A stretch of 64,000 nt of DNA, from positions 50,735 through 114,734 of the forward strand of contig NZ_PRDS01000008.1 of the NCBI RefSeq assembly GCF_002927635.1, written 5' to 3'. The notes beneath the pieces are model-generated. The model searched no databases, was not told where the DNA came from, and worked only from the letters and a program-made list of their open reading frames with translations. Shown here piece after piece: positions 1 to 10,314 of the stretch; within the stretch, counting starts at the first letter, position 1; each line of letters opens with the position of its first letter. The stretch is from Albidovulum inexpectatum (GTDB lineage: Bacteria; Pseudomonadota; Alphaproteobacteria; Rhodobacterales; Rhodobacteraceae). A program made the translations under genes and the position numbers.

Positions 1-153
1 CGCGTTCATCCGCTCGGCATAGGGCCGGGCGGCTTCGGCGGCATCCTGGGCGCGGCGAAGCTTGGCCGCCGCGACCATCTGCATGGCCTTCGTGATCTTC
101 CGCGTCGACTTGACGCTTTCGATCCTGTTCTTCAGGTCCTTAAGGCTGGGCAT
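1..153 (-). CDS. atpG: ATP synthase F1 gamma subunit, N-terminal part (runs off window)
   Basis: Central rotor shaft of F1Fo ATP synthase, inside the alpha3beta3 head on the cytoplasmic face of the membrane. Only the first 51 codons are present; the rest lies beyond position 1. The reverse strand begins [20 protein letters not shown] and continues with [15 protein letters not shown], the conserved N-terminal helix of gamma. The ATG is at 151-153, with a strong purine-rich ribosome site (AAGGAGAGGAG) just upstream. It follows atpA on the same strand after 24 bases, the usual delta-alpha-gamma order. It is too short to show the C-terminal helix. Identification is secure. Confidence 0.95.
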   Translation of the reverse strand, partial: MPSLKDLKNRIESVKSTRKITKAMQMVAAAKLRRAQDAAEAARPYAERMNA

Positions 154-177
154 GTCCCTGCTCCTCTCCTTCGCGCA

Positions 178-1715
<1,538 letters not shown>

Positions 1716-1716
<1 letters not shown>

Positions 1717-2276
1717 TATCCGACCTCTTTCATGGCATTCTGGAGGGAAGCGAGCTTCGAGCGGATCGACGAATCGATCATCTTCGAGCCCACCTTGACT
1801 ATCATTCCGCCGATGAGGCTGTCATCGACGGTCGTGTTCAGCTTGACGGTCTTGCCCGTGGCCTTGGCCAGAACATCGGCCAGCTTGGCCTCTTGCGTCT
1901 TGGTCAACGGCGCAGCGACCGTGACATCGACGGTCAGCTCGCCCCGCTCGTCCGCGATCCGGCGGCGCAGCGCCTTGACCATCTGGGGCAGGACGAAAAG
2001 CCGGCGCTTGTTCGCCATCAGCGCCAGCGTGTTGGCCGTCGGCCTGGACAATTTCAGCCGGTCGGCGATGGCCGCCATGGCGCGGGCCTGCTCGTCGCGC
2101 GAATAGATCGGCGAAGAGATCAGGCGGCGCAGATCGCCGCTTTCGCCCAGCACAGCCGCCAAGGCATCGACATCGGCCCCGAGCGCATCGAGTCCGTTCT
2201 CCTCCTTGGCGAGTTCAAACAAAGCCGTGGCATAGCGCCCGGCGATCCCTGCGGAAATCGAAGCTGGTTCGGACAC
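1716..2276 (-). CDS. atpH: ATP synthase F1 subunit delta
   Basis: Peripheral-stalk (OSCP-type) subunit that ties F1 to Fo. It begins [20 protein letters not shown] and is 186 residues long, the family length. There is no ATG. Two in-frame GTG codons lie at 2280-2282 and 2274-2276, and I chose the inner one. The ribosome site GGAAGG (2283-2288) abuts the outer GTG but sits 6 bases before the inner one, and the inner start gives the usual MSEPAS beginning. It is the first gene of the F1 operon here, so the operon promoter should lie in the 280 bases to its right. Confidence 0.95.
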
Positions 2277-2376
2277 GTGCACCCTTCCGAATTGTTCTGT
2301 CCCATCGCCCCATTTTCAGCGGTCGGGTAAGAGGCCACCCTTGGCATGCGCGGGGCGCACACCTGAATTCGTCGGG

Positions 2377-2405
2377 GGTCTAGCAGAGCCTTGCCCGTCA
2401 GGCAA
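2377..2405 (-). promoter_or_regulatory. Candidate sigma70-type promoter for the atp operon
   Basis: On the reverse strand TTGCCT (2400-2405) is separated by 17 bases from TAGACC (2377-2382). The spacing is ideal, but each hexamer matches consensus at only about half to two thirds of positions. Transcription would start near 2370, giving a leader of about 90 nt before atpH. The rest of the 2277-2564 gap holds no convincing gene. Confidence 0.35.
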
Positions 2406-2545
2406 CAGCCGTAATCCCGCAAGTGTGATCTTCGTTGTCACGCAGATTCAAGATGTTGCTTGCAGCGCGACAAAGTGTTGCGCGCAAACGTCACCCGAAG
2501 GATCGCTCTGCCGGCGCGCAAGACGAGAATCCCGGGGAATCCAAG

Positions 2546-2564
2546 CCCCGCCCCGGGCGCGGGG
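2546..2564 (-). terminator. Weak hairpin directly after the methyltransferase gene
   Basis: CCCCGC (2546-2551) pairs with GCGGGG (2559-2564) around a 7-base GC-rich loop, beginning at the base after the methyltransferase stop codon. There is no clear T-run, so termination is only possible. Confidence 0.35.
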
Positions 2565-3311
2565 TCACGCCGGTTCGGGTTTCGGGCGCGGGATGGCGTC
2601 CAGCACCCGCAAGGGGCGCCGCACGGCTGCAGCAAGGCCGGGCCTTTGCGGCGCGTGCACCTGTTTCGACACTTCGAGCAACAGCACCCCGCCCGTCAAG
2701 ACACCCGAAACGCGCGCGCCCAGCCGCTCCCACATCGGCGCGCTGCGCAACCAGAACCGGCGCGAGCTTGGCGGAACGAACAGCGCGGTCTCGTGGCGTT
2801 CAGCGACAAAGTGGTGATGCCGCAGCTGGGCTTCGAGCTGCGCCATTGAATACGGCCTGCCATAGCCGAAAGGCGTGCGATCGGACCGCGACCACAGGCC
2901 GGATCGGCTGGGCACGATGAACAACGCCCGCCCGCCGGGGCCCAAAACCCGCCAGCATTCGTCCAGCAATGCCCCGGGATGTTCGGACGTCTCGAGCCCG
3001 TGCAGCACGATCAGCCGATCGATCATGCCTGTCTCGACCGGCCATTGGGTTTCTTCGCAAAGGACCGAGACATTTTCTCCGCCGGCGGGCCACGGCATCA
3101 CGCCCTGTGGCGCGGGCATCAGCCCGATCACGCGGCGCGCCTCGGTCAGGTACGGGCGCAGCAATGGCACCGCGAACCCAAAGCCGGCAATCGTCTGGCC
3201 CTTGACAGGCGGCCACAGGGTCACCACCTGATCCCTGATCGCGCGCTGCGCCACCCGGCCAAGCTGTGTCCGGTAATAGAAATTCCTCAGATCCAGCACG
3301 TCCAGATGCAT
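2565..3311 (-). CDS. Class I SAM-dependent methyltransferase, substrate unknown
   Basis: 248 residues, cytoplasmic by appearance, with a Rossmann-type methyltransferase layout. The glycine motif region reads [12 protein letters not shown]. An acidic and hydrophobic stretch [13 protein letters not shown] and the later [20 protein letters not shown] are typical of the UbiE/Methyltransf_11 group. The open frame extends to 3413 with earlier ATGs, but I start at 3311 ([19 protein letters not shown]), because that block looks like the conserved N-terminus and the longer versions would overlap the divergent gloB. A TGGTATGCT extended -10-like element near 3345-3353 would make the longer starts untranscribed. 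The substrate cannot be read from the sequence. It is divergent from gloB across about 60 bases. Confidence 0.8.
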   Translation of the reverse strand: MHLDVLDLRNFYYRTQLGRVAQRAIRDQVVTLWPPVKGQTIAGFGFAVPLLRPYLTEARRVIGLMPAPQGVMPWPAGGENVSVLCEETQWPVETGMIDRLIVLHGLETSEHPGALLDECWRVLGPGGRALFIVPSRSGLWSRSDRTPFGYGRPYSMAQLEAQLRHHHFVAERHETALFVPPSSRRFWLRSAPMWERLGARVSGVLTGGVLLLEVSKQVHAPQRPGLAAAVRRPLRVLDAIPRPKPEPA

Positions 3312-3372
3312 TGCGCGGGCCGCCATGTTGGGCAAAGCTGGGGCGAGCATACCAAGTCGGAACTGAAACGCC

Positions 3373-4140
3373 ATGGCCCTTGAAATCGTGACCGTACCGT
3401 GTCTTTCGGACAACTATGCCTTCATCGCCCATGATCCGGCGACGGGGGCAACGGCGGTCGTGGATGTGCCCGAAACCTCGCCCATCCTGAACGCGCTGCG
3501 CGATCGTGGCTGGAAGGCCAGCCATATCCTGATCACGCATCACCACGCCGATCACGTGGACGGGGTAAAGGCCCTGGCCGCCGCGACCGGCGCCAAGGTG
3601 GTCGGCGCCGCGGCAGATGCAAACAGGCTGCCGAGCCTGGACATTGCCGTGGCAGAAGGCGATGTCGTCCGCATCGGCATTGAAGAGGCGCGCGTCATGG
3701 AGGTTCCGGGCCACACGGTCGGGCACGTTGCCTATCATTTCCCCGTCGCCGCGGTCGCCTTTACCGGCGACACCCTGATGGCGCTGGGCTGCGGGCGGGT
3801 CTTCGAGGGCACGATGGAGCAGATGTGGACCAGCCTCTCGCGGCTGGCCGCGCTGCCGCCGCAGACACTGATCTGCTCGGGCCATGAATACACGCTGACG
3901 AACGGACGGTTCGCGCTGACGATCGAGCCGGACAACCCGGAACTGGTCAAGCGGGTCGAGGCCGTGCGCGTGGCGCGCGAACAGGGGCGCCCGACCGTAC
4001 CCTCGACCCTGGCCGAGGAACTGGCGACGAACCCCTTCCTTCGCGCCGGCGAGCCGGCGATCAAGCGCACGCTGAAGATGGAAGGTGCCAGTGACGCCGA
4101 GGTCTTTGCCGAGATCCGACGCCGCAAGGACCGGTTCTGA
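3373..4140 (+). CDS. gloB: Hydroxyacylglutathione hydrolase (glyoxalase II)
   Basis: Metallo-beta-lactamase-fold thioesterase that hydrolyses S-lactoylglutathione to lactate and glutathione, the second step of methylglyoxal detoxification. It is 255 residues long, the full family length. The dinuclear metal motif [10 protein letters not shown] is at residues 55-64. GHTVGH and the TGDTL aspartate follow, and the substrate-binding C-terminal helical domain is present (SGHEYTLTN). It starts at an ATG divergent from the methyltransferase gene. clpA follows on the same strand after 210 bases, probably as a separate unit. Other glutathione genes in the window are gshB and a ChaC-type cyclotransferase. 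Confidence 0.95.
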   Translation: MALEIVTVPCLSDNYAFIAHDPATGATAVVDVPETSPILNALRDRGWKASHILITHHHADHVDGVKALAAATGAKVVGAAADANRLPSLDIAVAEGDVVRIGIEEARVMEVPGHTVGHVAYHFPVAAVAFTGDTLMALGCGRVFEGTMEQMWTSLSRLAALPPQTLICSGHEYTLTNGRFALTIEPDNPELVKRVEAVRVAREQGRPTVPSTLAEELATNPFLRAGEPAIKRTLKMEGASDAEVFAEIRRRKDRF

Positions 4141-4294
4141 ACCAGCACCACACGCCGAAGTCGCGGAAACGCATCACGCGCGGCCATGCGTCGGCCCCGC
4201 GATCACATTTTGCGGCGGCGCGGCCAGAAATCACGATTTCCGACACAAAACACTTGAAGAAGTCGGAATTCCACCGAACTTTAATCCTATGGGA

Positions 4295-4328
4295 CGAGAC
4301 TGGGACACAGGTCCCGAAACCCGTCTCG
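4295..4328 (+). other. Nested stem-loop in the clpA leader
   Basis: CGAGAC (4295-4300) pairs with GTCTCG (4323-4328), and inside it GGGAC (4302-4306) pairs with GTCCC (4311-4315) around the loop ACAG. It ends 8 bases before the clpA ribosome site AAAGGAG (4337-4343). It could influence translation or mRNA stability; function is inferred from position only. The surrounding gap 4141-4350 holds no gene, and its middle (about 4205-4290) is AT-richer, but I see no promoter with proper spacing. Confidence 0.4.
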
Positions 4329-4350
4329 CGCAACGGAAAGGAGCACGAAC

Positions 4351-6660
4351 GTGCCGTCATTCTCGAACACGCTCGAACAGGCAATCCATGCAGCGCTCGC
4401 CATCGCGAATTCGCGTCGGCACGAGCTTGCGACGCTTGAGCATCTGCTTCTGGCCCTTCTGGACGAGCCGGACGCGGCCAAGGTCATGCGCGCCTGCTCG
4501 GTCGATATCGAGGCGCTGCGCAAGACGCTGACCAACTTCATCGACGAAGACCTGTCGACCCTTGTCACCGATGTCGAGGGCTCCGAGGCGGTGCCGACCG
4601 CCGCCTTCCAGCGCGTGATCCAGCGCGCCGCGATCCATGTCCAGTCGTCTGGCCGCACCGAGGTGACCGGCGCCAACGTGCTGGTGGCGATCTTTGCCGA
4701 ACGGGAATCGAACGCGGCCTATTTCCTGCAAGAGCAGGACATGACGCGCTATGACGCGGTGAACTTCATCGCGCATGGCGTGGCCAAGAACCCGAAATAT
4801 GCCGAAGCGCGGCCGGTGACGGGCGCCGAGGAAGAGACCCAGACGAACGATTCCGAAGAAAAGGACACGGCGCTGGCCAAGTATTGCGTCGATCTGAACG
4901 CCAAGGCCCGCAAGGGCGAAGTCGATCCGTTGATCGGGCGCGAGGCCGAGCTGGAACGCTGCATCCAGGTTCTGTGCCGACGGCGCAAGAACAACCCGCT
5001 GCTTGTTGGCGATCCCGGCGTTGGCAAGACCGCCATTGCCGAGGGGCTGGCGCTGAAGATCGTGCGCGGCGAAACGCCAGAGGTGCTCAAGAACGCGACG
5101 ATCTTCTCGCTCGACATGGGCGCGCTTTTGGCCGGCACGCGCTATCGCGGCGATTTCGAGGAACGCCTGAAGGCCGTCGTCAAGGAACTGGAAGAGCACC
5201 CCGACGCGATCCTGTTCATCGACGAGATCCATACCGTGATCGGGGCCGGCGCGACCTCTGGGGGCGCGATGGATGCGTCCAACCTGCTCAAGCCCGCGCT
5301 TGCCGGTGGCAAGCTGCGTTGCATGGGCAGCACGACCTACAAGGAATTCCGCCAGCATTTCGAGAAGGATCGGGCCCTGTCCCGGCGCTTCCAGAAGATC
5401 GACGTGAACGAACCCTCGGTCGAGGATGCGGTCAAGATCCTGATGGGGCTCAAACCCTATTTCGAGAAGCATCACGAGCTGCGCTATACGCATGACGCGA
5501 TCCGCACGGCGGTCGAGCTTTCGGCGCGCTACATCCATGACCGCAAGCTGCCCGACAAGGCGATCGATGTCATCGACGAGGCCGGCGCCGCACAGCACCT
5601 GGTCGCGGAAAGCAAGCGGCGCAAGACGATCGGCGCCAAGGAAATCGAGGCCGTCGTCGCCAAGATCGCGCGCATCCCGCCAAAGAATGTCAGCAAGGAC
5701 GATGCCGAGGTTCTGAAGGACCTCGAAGGCACGCTCAAGCGCGTCGTGTTCGGCCAGGACAAGGCGATCGAGGCACTTGCCTCGGCGATCAAGCTGGCCC
5801 GCGCCGGCCTGCGCGAGCCCGAAAAGCCGATCGGCAATTACCTGTTCGCAGGGCCCACCGGCGTCGGCAAGACCGAGGTCGCCCGGCAATTGGCCAATAC
5901 GCTGGGCGTCGAGCTTCTGCGCTTCGACATGTCGGAATACATGGAGAAGCACGCCGTCAGCCGTCTGATCGGGGCGCCGCCGGGCTATGTGGGCTTTGAC
6001 CAGGGGGGCCTTCTGACCGACAGCGTCGACCAGCACCCGCATTGCGTGCTGCTGCTGGACGAGATCGAAAAGGCGCATCCGGATGTCTTCAACATCCTGT
6101 TGCAGGTCATGGATCACGGCAAGCTGACCGACCACAACGGCAGACAGGTCGATTTCCGCAACGTGATCCTGATCATGACCTCGAATGCGGGCGCGGCCGA
6201 GCAGGCCAAGTCGGCCATCGGCTTTGGCCGCGAGCGGCGCGAGGGCGAGGACACCGCCGCGATCGAGCGGACGTTCACGCCGGAATTCCGCAACCGGCTG
6301 GATGCGATCATCTCGTTCGCGCCGCTGTCGCGCGAGGTCATCCTGCAGGTCGTCGAGAAATTCGTGCTGCAGCTCGAGGCACAGCTCATGGACCGCAACG
6401 TCCATATCGACCTGACGCCCGAAGCGGCGAACTGGCTGGCCGAGCGGGGCTATGACGACAAGATGGGTGCGCGCCCCCTGGGCCGCGTGATCCAGGAACA
6501 CATCAAGAAGCCCCTGGCCGAAGAGCTGCTGTTCGGCCGCTTGACCAAGGGCGGGGTCGTCCATGTCCGCGTCCGCGACGGCGAACTGGTCCTCGATATC
6601 GAAGAGACGCAGAAGCCGCGGCTGTCCGGCTCGAAACCGCCGCTTCTGACCGCGGACTGA
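4351..6660 (+). CDS. clpA: ATP-dependent Clp protease, unfoldase subunit ClpA
   Basis: AAA+ unfoldase that feeds substrates to ClpP. It has 769 residues. The N-terminal repeat domain (about 1-150) is followed by AAA module D1 with Walker A GDPGVGKT (220-227) and Walker B ILFIDE (about 287-292). Module D2 has Walker A GPTGVGKT (501-508), pore loop GYVG (545-548) and Walker [12 protein letters not shown]. The ClpP-docking tripeptide IGF is at about 623-625. Translation starts at GTG, set by AAAGGAG seven bases upstream. There is no ClpB-type coiled-coil insertion. The adaptor gene clpS, often close to clpA, is not in the window. A strong terminator follows. Confidence 0.97.
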   Translation: MPSFSNTLEQAIHAALAIANSRRHELATLEHLLLALLDEPDAAKVMRACSVDIEALRKTLTNFIDEDLSTLVTDVEGSEAVPTAAFQRVIQRAAIHVQSSGRTEVTGANVLVAIFAERESNAAYFLQEQDMTRYDAVNFIAHGVAKNPKYAEARPVTGAEEETQTNDSEEKDTALAKYCVDLNAKARKGEVDPLIGREAELERCIQVLCRRRKNNPLLVGDPGVGKTAIAEGLALKIVRGETPEVLKNATIFSLDMGALLAGTRYRGDFEERLKAVVKELEEHPDAILFIDEIHTVIGAGATSGGAMDASNLLKPALAGGKLRCMGSTTYKEFRQHFEKDRALSRRFQKIDVNEPSVEDAVKILMGLKPYFEKHHELRYTHDAIRTAVELSARYIHDRKLPDKAIDVIDEAGAAQHLVAESKRRKTIGAKEIEAVVAKIARIPPKNVSKDDAEVLKDLEGTLKRVVFGQDKAIEALASAIKLARAGLREPEKPIGNYLFAGPTGVGKTEVARQLANTLGVELLRFDMSEYMEKHAVSRLIGAPPGYVGFDQGGLLTDSVDQHPHCVLLLDEIEKAHPDVFNILLQVMDHGKLTDHNGRQVDFRNVILIMTSNAGAAEQAKSAIGFGRERREGEDTAAIERTFTPEFRNRLDAIISFAPLSREVILQVVEKFVLQLEAQLMDRNVHIDLTPEAANWLAERGYDDKMGARPLGRVIQEHIKKPLAEELLFGRLTKGGVVHVRVRDGELVLDIEETQKPRLSGSKPPLLTAD

Positions 6661-6676
6661 TCCCGGCCTCATCACG

Positions 6677-6704
6677 CAAGGGCCCGCCACCCGGCGGGCC
6701 CTTG
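6677..6704. terminator. Intrinsic terminator after clpA (bidirectional)
   Basis: A perfect 12-base-pair stem, CAAGGGCCCGCC (6677-6688) against GGCGGGCCCTTG (6693-6704), with loop ACCC. The T-run is short. It lies 16 bases past the clpA stop and could also stop the opposing motB-like unit. Confidence 0.75.
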
Positions 6705-6815
6705 GCATGTCCATGTCTGACAATGGGCCCGAATATGCCCGAGCCGGGGATGTCCGAGGTCACCGCCCGACATTGAGATGGCGAATGCCATGCAGGGGGA
6801 AGGCAACCCCTTCGG

Positions 6816-8420
6816 TCAGCGTTCTGTCAGCTTCAGTTCGATACGCCGGTTCTGCGCCCGCGCCTCGGGGCTGTCGCCCTGTGCCACGGGGTGATATTCC
6901 CCAAAGCCCGTCGCCGCCAGCCGGTTGGGCGGGAAGCCCAGTTCCTCGGTCATGTAGCGCACGACAGACAGGGCGCGCGCCTGGCTGAGCTCCCAGTTGT
7001 CACGGAACCGCCCGGTACCGGACAGGGGCACATTGTCGGTGTGGCCATCGACCCGGATGATCCAGTCGATCTCGGGCGGAATCTCGTCCGAAACGTCCTG
7101 CAGGATCTCGACCACCCGGGCAATCTGGCTTCGCCCCTCGGGCGACAGATCGGCCGAGCCCGGCTCGAACAGGACTTCCGAGGAAAACACGAAGCGGTCG
7201 CCAACGATGCGCACACCCTCGCGGCCCTGCAGGACCTGCGACAGGCGGCCAAAGAATTCCGAGCGGTAGCGCTCAAGCTCCTCGGCCTTCTTCTTCAGCT
7301 GCTTCGCCTCCTCCTCAAGCCGCTTGCGTTCGGCCTCTTCCAGTTCGGCGCGGCGTTTTTCCTCGGCGGCAAGCTGGGCCAGCGCGGAATTCAACCGCGT
7401 GCCCAGGGCCTCGATCTGGACCTGCTTTTCGGCATCGCGTGCCTCCGAGGCATCCAGCATCTCCTGAAGCGAGCCAAGTTGCGAGCGCAGCGCCAGAACC
7501 TGCTGGTTCAACAGCGCGACCTTGCGGGCCAGCTCGGCCGAATTCTCGCGCTCGCTGGCCAGCAATTCATTTGCCTGCGCCAACAGCGCCTTTTGCCTTT
7601 CAGCCTCGGTCAGACTTTCCTGGGCCCTGCCCTGCAGCTCGGCCTGCGCGGCCTTTGCCGCCGCCAGCAGGGTCAGCGTTTCCTCGGCCCGCTTGCGCTC
7701 GGCTTCCAGAGCCAGCGTCATGGCCGTCAGCTCGTCCTCGGCCGATTTCAGCTTCTCGCGCAAGGCGGCTGCCGCGGCGGCTTCGGTCAGCCGCGCCTTT
7801 TCGGCTTCGCTCAGCGTCTCTTCGGCTTTGGCATTCTGCGCCTTGAGGTCGGCGACCAGAGCCTCCAGAGCCTCGCGACGTGCCGCGGCCAGGCGCGCGG
7901 CCTCGGCCTGCGCGTCGATCTCTTCGCGCGCGCGCGCGACCGCCAGGTTCAGGGCGTCCCGCTCTTGCGCCAGCGCGTCGCGTTCGGCGCCCAGCCTTTC
8001 GGCCTCGGCGCGGGCGGAATCGCGTTCCGACAGCAAGGCGGCGACCTGGGATTCGAACTCCGTGATGCGCGCCCGAGCTTCGGCCAGAGCCGCATCACTG
8101 GCCGCCACCTGCCCACGCAAGGTCGCGATCAATGCCTGCTGCTGATCGGCTCGTTCGCCAAGACGGTCCAGTTCAGATTGCAGCGCCGCGGTTCGATCGC
8201 GTTCGAGCCCCAGTGCATCCGCCAACCCCGCGACCTGTTCGGAAAGTGCCTGCAGCTCGTCATCCTGGGTGCTGATCGTCTCGCGCAACGAGAATTGCAC
8301 GATCATGAAGATCGTCAGCACGAACATCAGCACCATCAGCAGCGCCGTCAGCGCATCGACGAAGCCGGGCCATACATTGGTCGAAAAGCGCTGTCCGCCG
8401 CGGCCGTTCTTCAGCGCCAT
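6816..8420 (-). CDS. MotB/OmpA-like peptidoglycan-binding partner of a proton-channel protein
   Basis: 534 residues. One transmembrane helix (about 22-43) carries an aspartate at its start in WPGFVDALTALLMV, the position of the proton-binding Asp of MotB and TolR. A very long Glu/Ala/Arg-rich coiled coil follows (about 50-395), then a C-terminal OmpA-type domain with VDGHTDNVPLSG and NWELSQARA that should bind peptidoglycan. The gene starts 3 bases after the stop of the MotA/ExbB-like gene, so the two form a stator pair. There are no flagellar genes nearby, so motility is unlikely. The coiled coil is far longer than in MotB or TolR and would span a large periplasmic distance. The task of the complex is unknown. 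Confidence 0.85.
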   Translation of the reverse strand: MALKNGRGGQRFSTNVWPGFVDALTALLMVLMFVLTIFMIVQFSLRETISTQDDELQALSEQVAGLADALGLERDRTAALQSELDRLGERADQQQALIATLRGQVAASDAALAEARARITEFESQVAALLSERDSARAEAERLGAERDALAQERDALNLAVARAREEIDAQAEAARLAAARREALEALVADLKAQNAKAEETLSEAEKARLTEAAAAAALREKLKSAEDELTAMTLALEAERKRAEETLTLLAAAKAAQAELQGRAQESLTEAERQKALLAQANELLASERENSAELARKVALLNQQVLALRSQLGSLQEMLDASEARDAEKQVQIEALGTRLNSALAQLAAEEKRRAELEEAERKRLEEEAKQLKKKAEELERYRSEFFGRLSQVLQGREGVRIVGDRFVFSSEVLFEPGSADLSPEGRSQIARVVEILQDVSDEIPPEIDWIIRVDGHTDNVPLSGTGRFRDNWELSQARALSVVRYMTEELGFPPNRLAATGFGEYHPVAQGDSPEARAQNRRIELKLTER

Positions 8421-8423
8421 GGC

Positions 8424-9635
8424 CTAGCCCGCCCTGCCCGTCTCGGCCCGGACCAGCATGCGCACGGCCCGCGTCAGTTCGGCAATGTCACCGCGCAGGT
8501 CTGCCATGGCCTCCTGCCGACCTGCCGCCAATTCCTCGAGCAGGCGCAGCAGCTGCACGTCGATCGACCGCAGACGCATCCGGATCTCGGCCTCGGCCGA
8601 CGCATCGCCCTGAGCGCCGCTGGTTTCGGTCTCGGCGCGCACGGCACGATCGATCAGGCCGATCAGGCGCTCCTGGCCTTCGGCGATATGTGTCAGGATA
8701 CCGGCCGTCCCGACTTCGGATTCCAGACGCCGGGTCAGGCCTTCGACCGCCGTTGCCAGCTCTTCCAGCCGCTGGTTTACCGCACTGCGGCCTTCGTCGG
8801 ACTGACGCAGGATTTCCTGCAAGGTCTCGACCTGATCGGCCATGTGGTCCAGCACACCCGCAACGGTTTCCTGATCGATACCCCCCTCGGCATCGCCCCC
8901 GGCAAAGGTCAGGCGGGTAAAGGTGGACAGCCATTCCTCCAGCTCGCGGTAAAAGCGGTTCTGGCCATGCGTGGCAAACAGCTCGAGCAGCCCCACGACC
9001 AGCGACCCGGCCAGACCCAGCAAGGACGAGGAAAACGCCGTGCCCATACCGCCCAGCTGCGCCTCGAGACCCGACATCAGCTTGTCGAAGATCTGGGTTC
9101 CGGTTTCGCCCTCTTGTGGTGCCAGCGCCCGGATCGTGTCGACGACGGCCGGCACGGTGATTGCCAGGCCATAGAACGTGCCAAGAAGGCCAAGGAAAAT
9201 CAGAAGGTTCGTCAGATAGCGCGTGATGTCGCGCGCCTCATCGATGCGGGTCGCAACCGAATCCTGGATCGACCGGGCGGAACTGGACGATATCTGACCC
9301 CCACGCGGCCCGCGCGAGCGCAGCAGCGCCGCCAGAGGCGCCAGCATACGGGGGGGGACGGTGATCTCATGACCCGGACGATTGGCCGCGAAGCCTTCGA
9401 TCCAGCTGACGCAGCGCATCAGCTGAGCCACCTGCCAGAAGCATGTCAGGATCCCCAGGACAAAGACCCCAAGGATCAGCCCGTTCAGCCAGGGATTGGC
9501 AATGAAGATCGAGAATATGGGCCCATAGGCGAAATAGGCCCCTGCCCCGACCAATCCGCAGACGATCAGCATCAGAAGGATCTGACGCCAGGGTTGCGTG
9601 AATTTCGGCTCTGCCTCGCGCAGCGACTTGACCAT
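8424..9635 (-). CDS. MotA/TolQ/ExbB-family proton channel protein with long cytoplasmic tail
   Basis: 403 residues. Four membrane segments are visible (about 19-38, 50-69, 141-165, 195-221). The conserved channel helices read LLGTFYGLAITVPAVVD and GMGTAFSSSLLGLAGSLVVG, typical of MotA/ExbB proteins. After residue 230 comes about 170 residues of predicted helical, Gln/Glu/Arg-rich tail, much longer than in ExbB or TolQ. It should be the ion-conducting half of a stator with the downstream OmpA-like protein. It starts at ATG 9633-9635, 57 bases after the cyclotransferase stop, so the three genes may be one transcript. Its architecture recalls ZorA of Zorya defence systems, but no Zorya effector genes are present. 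Confidence 0.85.
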   Translation of the reverse strand: MVKSLREAEPKFTQPWRQILLMLIVCGLVGAGAYFAYGPIFSIFIANPWLNGLILGVFVLGILTCFWQVAQLMRCVSWIEGFAANRPGHEITVPPRMLAPLAALLRSRGPRGGQISSSSARSIQDSVATRIDEARDITRYLTNLLIFLGLLGTFYGLAITVPAVVDTIRALAPQEGETGTQIFDKLMSGLEAQLGGMGTAFSSSLLGLAGSLVVGLLELFATHGQNRFYRELEEWLSTFTRLTFAGGDAEGGIDQETVAGVLDHMADQVETLQEILRQSDEGRSAVNQRLEELATAVEGLTRRLESEVGTAGILTHIAEGQERLIGLIDRAVRAETETSGAQGDASAEAEIRMRLRSIDVQLLRLLEELAAGRQEAMADLRGDIAELTRAVRMLVRAETGRAG

Positions 9636-9692
9636 ATGGTACCACGCCTGTCTTTTCGTGTTTCCAGCGACAATAGGCGCGCTCAGTCTGGC

Positions 9693-10238
9693 TCACAAGT
9701 CGTAAGACGCCCCCTGCGCGGTCAGCGCGCGCACCCTGTCGGCCAGCCAGTCCAGTTCGGCATCGGGGATCCCAAGCTCGTGCAGATGTGCGACCGTGTT
9801 CAGCAGGTAGTCCGCATTGCGCCCCCGGCCGCCGACGGCTTCGGCGATGATGCGGGCCTGTTCTTCCAGCGACAGGCCGCGGCAATACTGCACATGCTGG
9901 GGGTCGATCACATAGGTCACTGCCGTCACCACGCGCCCATCCGCAAGTTGAACGGGCAGCTCCTTTTCCAGATAGGCCGAGGTCACGAGCTCGCGCGCTC
10001 GAAGATAGTCAAGCGTCGCCTGCTCCTGCCCCGGAACCACGCGAAAGGCCACGCCATGGCAGACCGTTTCGGGCGCGGCATCCAGGGCCAGCACAAGCCC
10101 GGGACGTTCGACCGTTCCCCTGTGGTGCAGCGAGCGCATGCAGAAGCAGCGATGCCAACCGTCAAGCCGCGCAAGCACGCGTTCGTCAAAATCGAACCCC
10201 GGATCCCAGATCAGGGAACCGTATCCAAAGACCCACAT
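9693..10238 (-). CDS. Gamma-glutamylcyclotransferase, ChaC family
   Basis: Predicted to cleave the gamma-glutamyl bond of glutathione, giving 5-oxoproline and Cys-Gly in the cytosol. It has 181 residues. The family start MWVFGYGSLIWDPGF contains the substrate-loop YGSL. RGTVERPGLVLAL and the later YLEKELPV supply the conserved glutamate region, and the C-terminal YLLNTVAHLHELGI fits ChaC. The frame is open to 10316, but the conserved N-terminus begins at ATG 10236-10238, and that start leaves a 76-base divergent promoter gap to the DUF2125 gene. It lies upstream of, and may be co-transcribed with, the MotA/MotB-like pair. Confidence 0.9.
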   Translation of the reverse strand: MWVFGYGSLIWDPGFDFDERVLARLDGWHRCFCMRSLHHRGTVERPGLVLALDAAPETVCHGVAFRVVPGQEQATLDYLRARELVTSAYLEKELPVQLADGRVVTAVTYVIDPQHVQYCRGLSLEEQARIIAEAVGGRGRNADYLLNTVAHLHELGIPDAELDWLADRVRALTAQGASYDL

Positions 10239-10314
10239 GGACTGCCTCGTCTGTCTGTGGCACTTCTCGCCACACGATCCGGTAAACACGATCCCTGGGT
10301 TCGAGGAAAGGTCC

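Noticed and set aside
2283..2564. Hidden small gene in the gap between atpH and the methyltransferase
   Set aside because: Frames on both strands are short or Arg-rich, with no ribosome site; the gap is better explained as promoter and leader of the atp operon.
6816..9635. Zorya anti-phage defence system (ZorA/ZorB-like pair)
   Set aside because: The pair resembles ZorAB in outline, but no ZorC, ZorD or ZorE gene is adjacent; the neighbours are clpA and a ChaC-like enzyme in an otherwise core region.
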